DNA of 64,000 bases, from NCBI RefSeq assembly GCF_001458775.1, contig NZ_CZPZ01000023.1:62001-126000 (forward strand), in the 5' to 3' direction. The position numbers were made by a program, and so were the translations under genes. The notes under the pieces are model-generated. The model was not told the DNA's origin. It was given only the letters and a program-made list of their open reading frames with translations, and searched no databases. The DNA comes from Candidatus Nitrospira nitrificans. Lineage in GTDB: Bacteria; Nitrospirota; Nitrospiria; Nitrospirales; Nitrospiraceae. Position 1 is the first letter of the stretch. Each line of letters starts with the position of its first letter. Of the stretch, positions 60,509-64,000 are shown one piece after another.

Positions 60509-63500
60509 ATGAGTAAGATGCCTGCGTCCCGTCGCAGAGGGGGGAGTGGCCCCCTTTCTGAAACGAAGGAGAGCCTCTTCATTCCTACTTCCGCCTCGGC
60601 GGCCCTTGTTGCCGCATTCCGCGCCCTTACCGTCAACGATCTCTACACGATGGCCCCTAAAGAGACGGTGCTCAGGGGATATGACTACTACCGGCAGCAA
60701 CGGCTTCAGCACTATGTCTGGGGTAAGGACGGCGCCATGCTCGCGGCGCAGGTGCAGGGAACCAGCCTGTACGAGGTCATCTTTTCTCTCGACGAGGGGT
60801 TTCTCGCTTCGTTCTGTGACTGTCCGGCCTGGGATTTCGATTGGCTGTGCAAACATGTCCTTTGCGCCTGCTTTGCCGCCAAACATCTGCTGTCGCCCGA
60901 GACGTTCCCATTGTCCGATCGGCAACAGGCGCACCTGGCCGCGCTCCGAATTGAGCTGCTCGGCGACCTCGCCGAGGCGGGTTCCATCAAGGGGATGGTC
61001 CCCTCCTGGAATGGGGGCGGTCTCTCTGAGTCGGGCTATGAAATCGTAATCAACGTCGGCCAGCCGTATCCGCAACTTGTGATCCATCGGAACGGTGTGC
61101 GGCTTCCCGCAGGATGCACTCCCGCGTTACCGCCGGAGCTGCGTCCACTCCTGAATCCGTCTTGGTTTTCGTCAGGATATGGGGACGAACCCTTACAGCG
61201 CTATCTCCTTGTCTCCAAGCGCCGGTTCCCGATCGTGCTGAAAATCGGCCTGGAATCTATCGCCCTGGACTGGACTCCGTCGGTGACCTGTCGGAGCAAG
61301 ACAGAGATCGCTCTTGCCGGTGATGATGTGAGGATTCGCGCGGTCTGCATCGCCGACGGAACGGCGCTCGACAGGATCGTTCGCATTCGCGGCTTCGTGG
61401 TCGACGTGACCGGCCGCCGCTTGCTCTGCTTGGGGGATGAAAGCGGATGGGCTTCGTTTCGTGCGTTACGCAACGGTTTCCAAGGGTTCAACGCCGATGC
61501 CCCTGGGGGCGGACCGGCCGGGACGTTGTGCGCCGTGACCTTACCCGACGGCCGGGGCCATGGGCGATGGCAGGGCCTCCACCATGAAGTGGAGTTCACC
61601 GTCTCACGGAACGAGTTCCGGTCCGCGCAGATCGATCTGCTTCAGGAACAGGCCGACAAGATCTTGCGCGATCTTCTGCTGCGCGTGGATGGGAACGAGG
61701 CGCCGGTGCATTCTTCTGACCCTGCGTCGGGGGTCGAGGAGGTGTCGTACGCGTTGATTCTGGCGCCGCTCCCGGACGAGGCCGGCGCGCCGACCACCGC
61801 ATGGATGCTGCGGACGGAATGCCGGCGCAGTGACGCCCGGTTTGCTCCGAGCGCCTCGACCTTTTCCTTCATCCGGGCGTTGGAACAGGGCCGAGCCGTG
61901 TCCGCGCCGTTGCGGGCACAGAAGCGCAAGACCATGCTCTATGATCTGTTCTTCGCGTTGCTCACGGTCGGCGAGGCCAAGGAACGAGATCGTCGCATCA
62001 AAACGGCGCTGGATCAGACCGATTGGGCGAGAAGCATCCGTCTTGAGGCCGCTCAATGGCTGAGACACCATCTGTCGGTGTACGCCGGTCAAGATGTACG
62101 GTTGCAGGTCGACGAGAGGCGGTGGACACTTCGCGCGATCGACAAACACCGCGAAGCATTGCTGTACCGGATTCCATTCGAGGTCTTCGGTCTAGAGGCG
62201 TTTCGCGGCATGCCCTCGTACGACGCGATGAGGATCGACCCGCTCGTGCTGTTCCAGCGATTGCCGGATCTTTTGGAAAAGCTGACGGCAGCCGGGATCA
62301 CATTGCTGTACGAAGACAAGCCGCTCCGGCCCATTCAGTGGGACTGCACTGTCCAAGTCGGGCGTCAGGATCGAGAGGGGACCGGGATCGACTGGTTCGA
62401 GATCCGGCCGGAGATTCGCTGCGACGGGGTGGTGATCGACGAGACGGAATGGCGGGCGGCCGTCCGGCAGGGCGGAATGATCGATACCGGGCACGGTCTG
62501 CGGGTCTTGGATGGGCAGACCATGGAGCGGCTGCGCGCGATCATCGGCCTCACGGGTGATGCGACGGAGGATCGAAAAACAGCGCAGGTCGTGCATGTGC
62601 CTCGGTTACGGATCCTCGATTGGCTGGCGCTGCGCGAGCAGGGCATCCCCGTGTCGCTGCCCGCTGAGGATGAGGCGGTGCTGGCGCGATTGCTGGGGTT
62701 CGAGCGGATCGAGAAGCCGCCGTTGCCGAAGGCCCTGCACGCAAAGGTGCGTCCCTACCAGCAGGACGGCTACGCCTGGCTCGCGTTTCTCTACGAGCAT
62801 CGATTCGGCGCCTGCTTGGCGGACGACATGGGATTAGGCAAGACCCTCCAAACCATCTGCCTGCTGGCCGCCATCAAGGAGGGATGCATCAAGACCGCTT
62901 GCGGGATAAAGGGGCCTCATCTGGTCGTCGTCCCGACGAGTCTGCTCTTCAACTGGGAACAGGAGCTCGCGCGCTTCGCGCCCGGTTTGACGGTTCATGT
63001 ATATAGCGGGAGCGAGCGGACGTTCGAGGCCGGGGACGGCGATGTGGTGCTCACGACCTATGGGTTGGCCCGCCGGGATATCGACAGCTTGGAGCGAACG
63101 GCGTTCCATGTGATCGTGTTCGACGAAGCCCAGGCGGTCAAGAACATTCGGGCGGACACGACAGGCGCGGTCCGCCGGCTCAAGGGGCGCTTCAAGATCG
63201 CCCTGACCGGCACACCGCTCGAAAACCATCTGGGCGAGTATTTCTCCGTGATGGACCTGTGCGTGCCGGGCCTCTTAGGCGAGTACGATGGCTTCAAAAC
63301 GGATCTGAAACGTATCGAAGGTCGCGCGCTCGATCAGGTGCTGCGGCGGACGCGGCCCTTTATTCTGCGGCGGACCAAGGCCGAGATCCTTCAGGACCTG
63401 CCGCCGAAAATCGAACATGAAGTGTTTCTTGAGTTGACCGATCGGCAAAAGGCGCTCTACAAACAGACCGTCGATCAGGTTCGCTCAACGATCGACGACG

Positions 63501-64000
63501 CCTATCGCACCAAGACCTCCGGGCAGGCGCAGCTCATCGCGCTCACGGCCATCCTCAAGCTGCGGCAGGTCTGTCTTTCGCCACGCCTCCTTACGAAGCA
63601 AACCGATGAGACCTCCCCCAAGCTCGGCTTCCTGGTGGAGCGGCTCCAGGTCTTGCGCGATGAGGGGCACAGCGCCCTGGTATTCTCGCAATTCACCAGC
63701 TTTCTGGACCTCGTGCAGGAAGCATGCATCCGCCATGGGTTGCCGTACCATCGCTTGGATGGGTCCACGGCACCGACTCTGCGCAAGGCCCGCGTGATGG
63801 CGTTTCAGACCGGTGAACAGCCGAGCGTGTTTCTCTTGAGTCTCAAGGCGGGAGGGCAGGGGCTGAATCTTACCCGAGCGAGCTATGTCTTTCATCTGGA
63901 CCCCTGGTGGAATCCGGCGGTGGAGCGTCAAGCGTCGGACCGCGCGCATCGCATCGGGCAACGGCAGACGGTCTCGATCGTGCGGATTCTCATGCGCCAC
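60509..64000 (+). CDS. SNF2-family helicase with SWIM zinc finger (3' partial)
   Basis: A frame open from ATG 60509 to the right edge (1164 codons, no stop), so the gene continues beyond the window. The N-terminal SWIM-type zinc finger has a CxC...CxH arrangement in CDCPAWDFDWLCKH (about residues 107-120). A long middle region is followed by the SNF2/SWI2 ATPase: motif I ADDMGLGKTLQT near residue 770, motif II FDEAQAVKN (DEAQ box), motif III LTGTPLENHLGEYF, and the HepA-type C-terminal motifs SLKAGGQGLNLTRASYVFHL and DRAHRIGQ. It is probably an ATP-dependent DNA translocase acting on nucleoprotein or in repair. An internal ATG at 60518 is possible. Confidence 0.9.
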   Translation, partial: MSKMPASRRRGGSGPLSETKESLFIPTSASAALVAAFRALTVNDLYTMAPKETVLRGYDYYRQQRLQHYVWGKDGAMLAAQVQGTSLYEVIFSLDEGFLASFCDCPAWDFDWLCKHVLCACFAAKHLLSPETFPLSDRQQAHLAALRIELLGDLAEAGSIKGMVPSWNGGGLSESGYEIVINVGQPYPQLVIHRNGVRLPAGCTPALPPELRPLLNPSWFSSGYGDEPLQRYLLVSKRRFPIVLKIGLESIALDWTPSVTCRSKTEIALAGDDVRIRAVCIADGTALDRIVRIRGFVVDVTGRRLLCLGDESGWASFRALRNGFQGFNADAPGGGPAGTLCAVTLPDGRGHGRWQGLHHEVEFTVSRNEFRSAQIDLLQEQADKILRDLLLRVDGNEAPVHSSDPASGVEEVSYALILAPLPDEAGAPTTAWMLRTECRRSDARFAPSASTFSFIRALEQGRAVSAPLRAQKRKTMLYDLFFALLTVGEAKERDRRIKTALDQTDWARSIRLEAAQWLRHHLSVYAGQDVRLQVDERRWTLRAIDKHREALLYRIPFEVFGLEAFRGMPSYDAMRIDPLVLFQRLPDLLEKLTAAGITLLYEDKPLRPIQWDCTVQVGRQDREGTGIDWFEIRPEIRCDGVVIDETEWRAAVRQGGMIDTGHGLRVLDGQTMERLRAIIGLTGDATEDRKTAQVVHVPRLRILDWLALREQGIPVSLPAEDEAVLARLLGFERIEKPPLPKALHAKVRPYQQDGYAWLAFLYEHRFGACLADDMGLGKTLQTICLLAAIKEGCIKTACGIKGPHLVVVPTSLLFNWEQELARFAPGLTVHVYSGSERTFEAGDGDVVLTTYGLARRDIDSLERTAFHVIVFDEAQAVKNIRADTTGAVRRLKGRFKIALTGTPLENHLGEYFSVMDLCVPGLLGEYDGFKTDLKRIEGRALDQVLRRTRPFILRRTKAEILQDLPPKIEHEVFLELTDRQKALYKQTVDQVRSTIDDAYRTKTSGQAQLIALTAILKLRQVCLSPRLLTKQTDETSPKLGFLVERLQVLRDEGHSALVFSQFTSFLDLVQEACIRHGLPYHRLDGSTAPTLRKARVMAFQTGEQPSVFLLSLKAGGQGLNLTRASYVFHLDPWWNPAVERQASDRAHRIGQRQTVSIVRILMRH

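Noticed and set aside
1-64000. CRISPR arrays, complete insertion sequences or prophage modules
   Set aside because: No regularly spaced 24-40 base repeats, no transposase or phage structural motifs were recognised on either strand.

Overview
The window looks like chromosomal DNA of a Nitrospira-type bacterium (phylum Nitrospirota). This is an inference from gene content and order: a CimA-type citramalate synthase; an IHF/HU - MerR - tRNA-Pro - SurE - DedA - CysS - RlmB block; PhoH - YbeY - FtsY; two type IV pilus minor-pilin operons; and a guanidine-utilisation operon like those known in cyanobacteria and nitrifiers. No nxr, amo or rRNA gene lies in the window, so the assignment is not proven.

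Region 1 (1-9.3 kb) is a defence island. It holds a 5'-partial AlbA/ATPase regulator, an intact type I restriction HsdR, a 5'-truncated ATPase-regulator remnant, a second HsdR broken by three one-base frameshifts, and a YgjP-type (DUF45) metallopeptidase. From hsdR onward, consecutive genes are coupled by 4-base stop/start overlaps. No hsdM or hsdS is present in the window.

Region 2 (9.4-17 kb) is core metabolism and translation: a small lipoprotein, cimA, an IHF/HU gene with a (CAGG)7 tract in its leader, a REP-like palindromic repeat, a MerR regulator, tRNA-Pro(GGG), surE, dedA, cysS, rlmB and a lone LuxR-type HTH protein.

Region 3 (17-32.5 kb) is type IV pilus assembly. pilD, one set of minor pilins with a PilB/GspE ATPase, and a PilZ protein are followed by a second minor-pilin set ending in a large PilY1 and a lipoprotein.

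Region 4 (32.5-51.3 kb) holds phoH-ybeY-ftsY, a twin-receiver protein, an M1-like peptidase, a TolB-like propeller protein and a PAP2 phosphatase. On the minus strand are a pair of coupled sensor kinases and a lipid A/glycan glycosyltransferase operon. A MidA-like methyltransferase and small or multi-pass membrane proteins complete the region.

Region 5 (51.5-55.1 kb) is the most notable. A ribosome-hibernation factor is divergent from a promoter with an overlapping palindrome. The promoter is followed by a guanidine-I (ykkC) riboswitch, an APC-family permease, a Ni-type guanidine hydrolase (GdmH-like) and a strong terminator. Together they form a guanidine-sensing, importing and hydrolysing unit that would release urea and ammonia.

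Region 6 (55-64 kb) contains a decayed gene with four lesions, an undetected 25-residue membrane microprotein with a perfect ribosome-binding site, a vanadium-haloperoxidase-like protein, a phosphotransferase plus P-loop kinase pair, and a SWIM/SNF2 helicase running off the right edge. Heptanucleotide-periodic repeat tracts recur between genes across the window.
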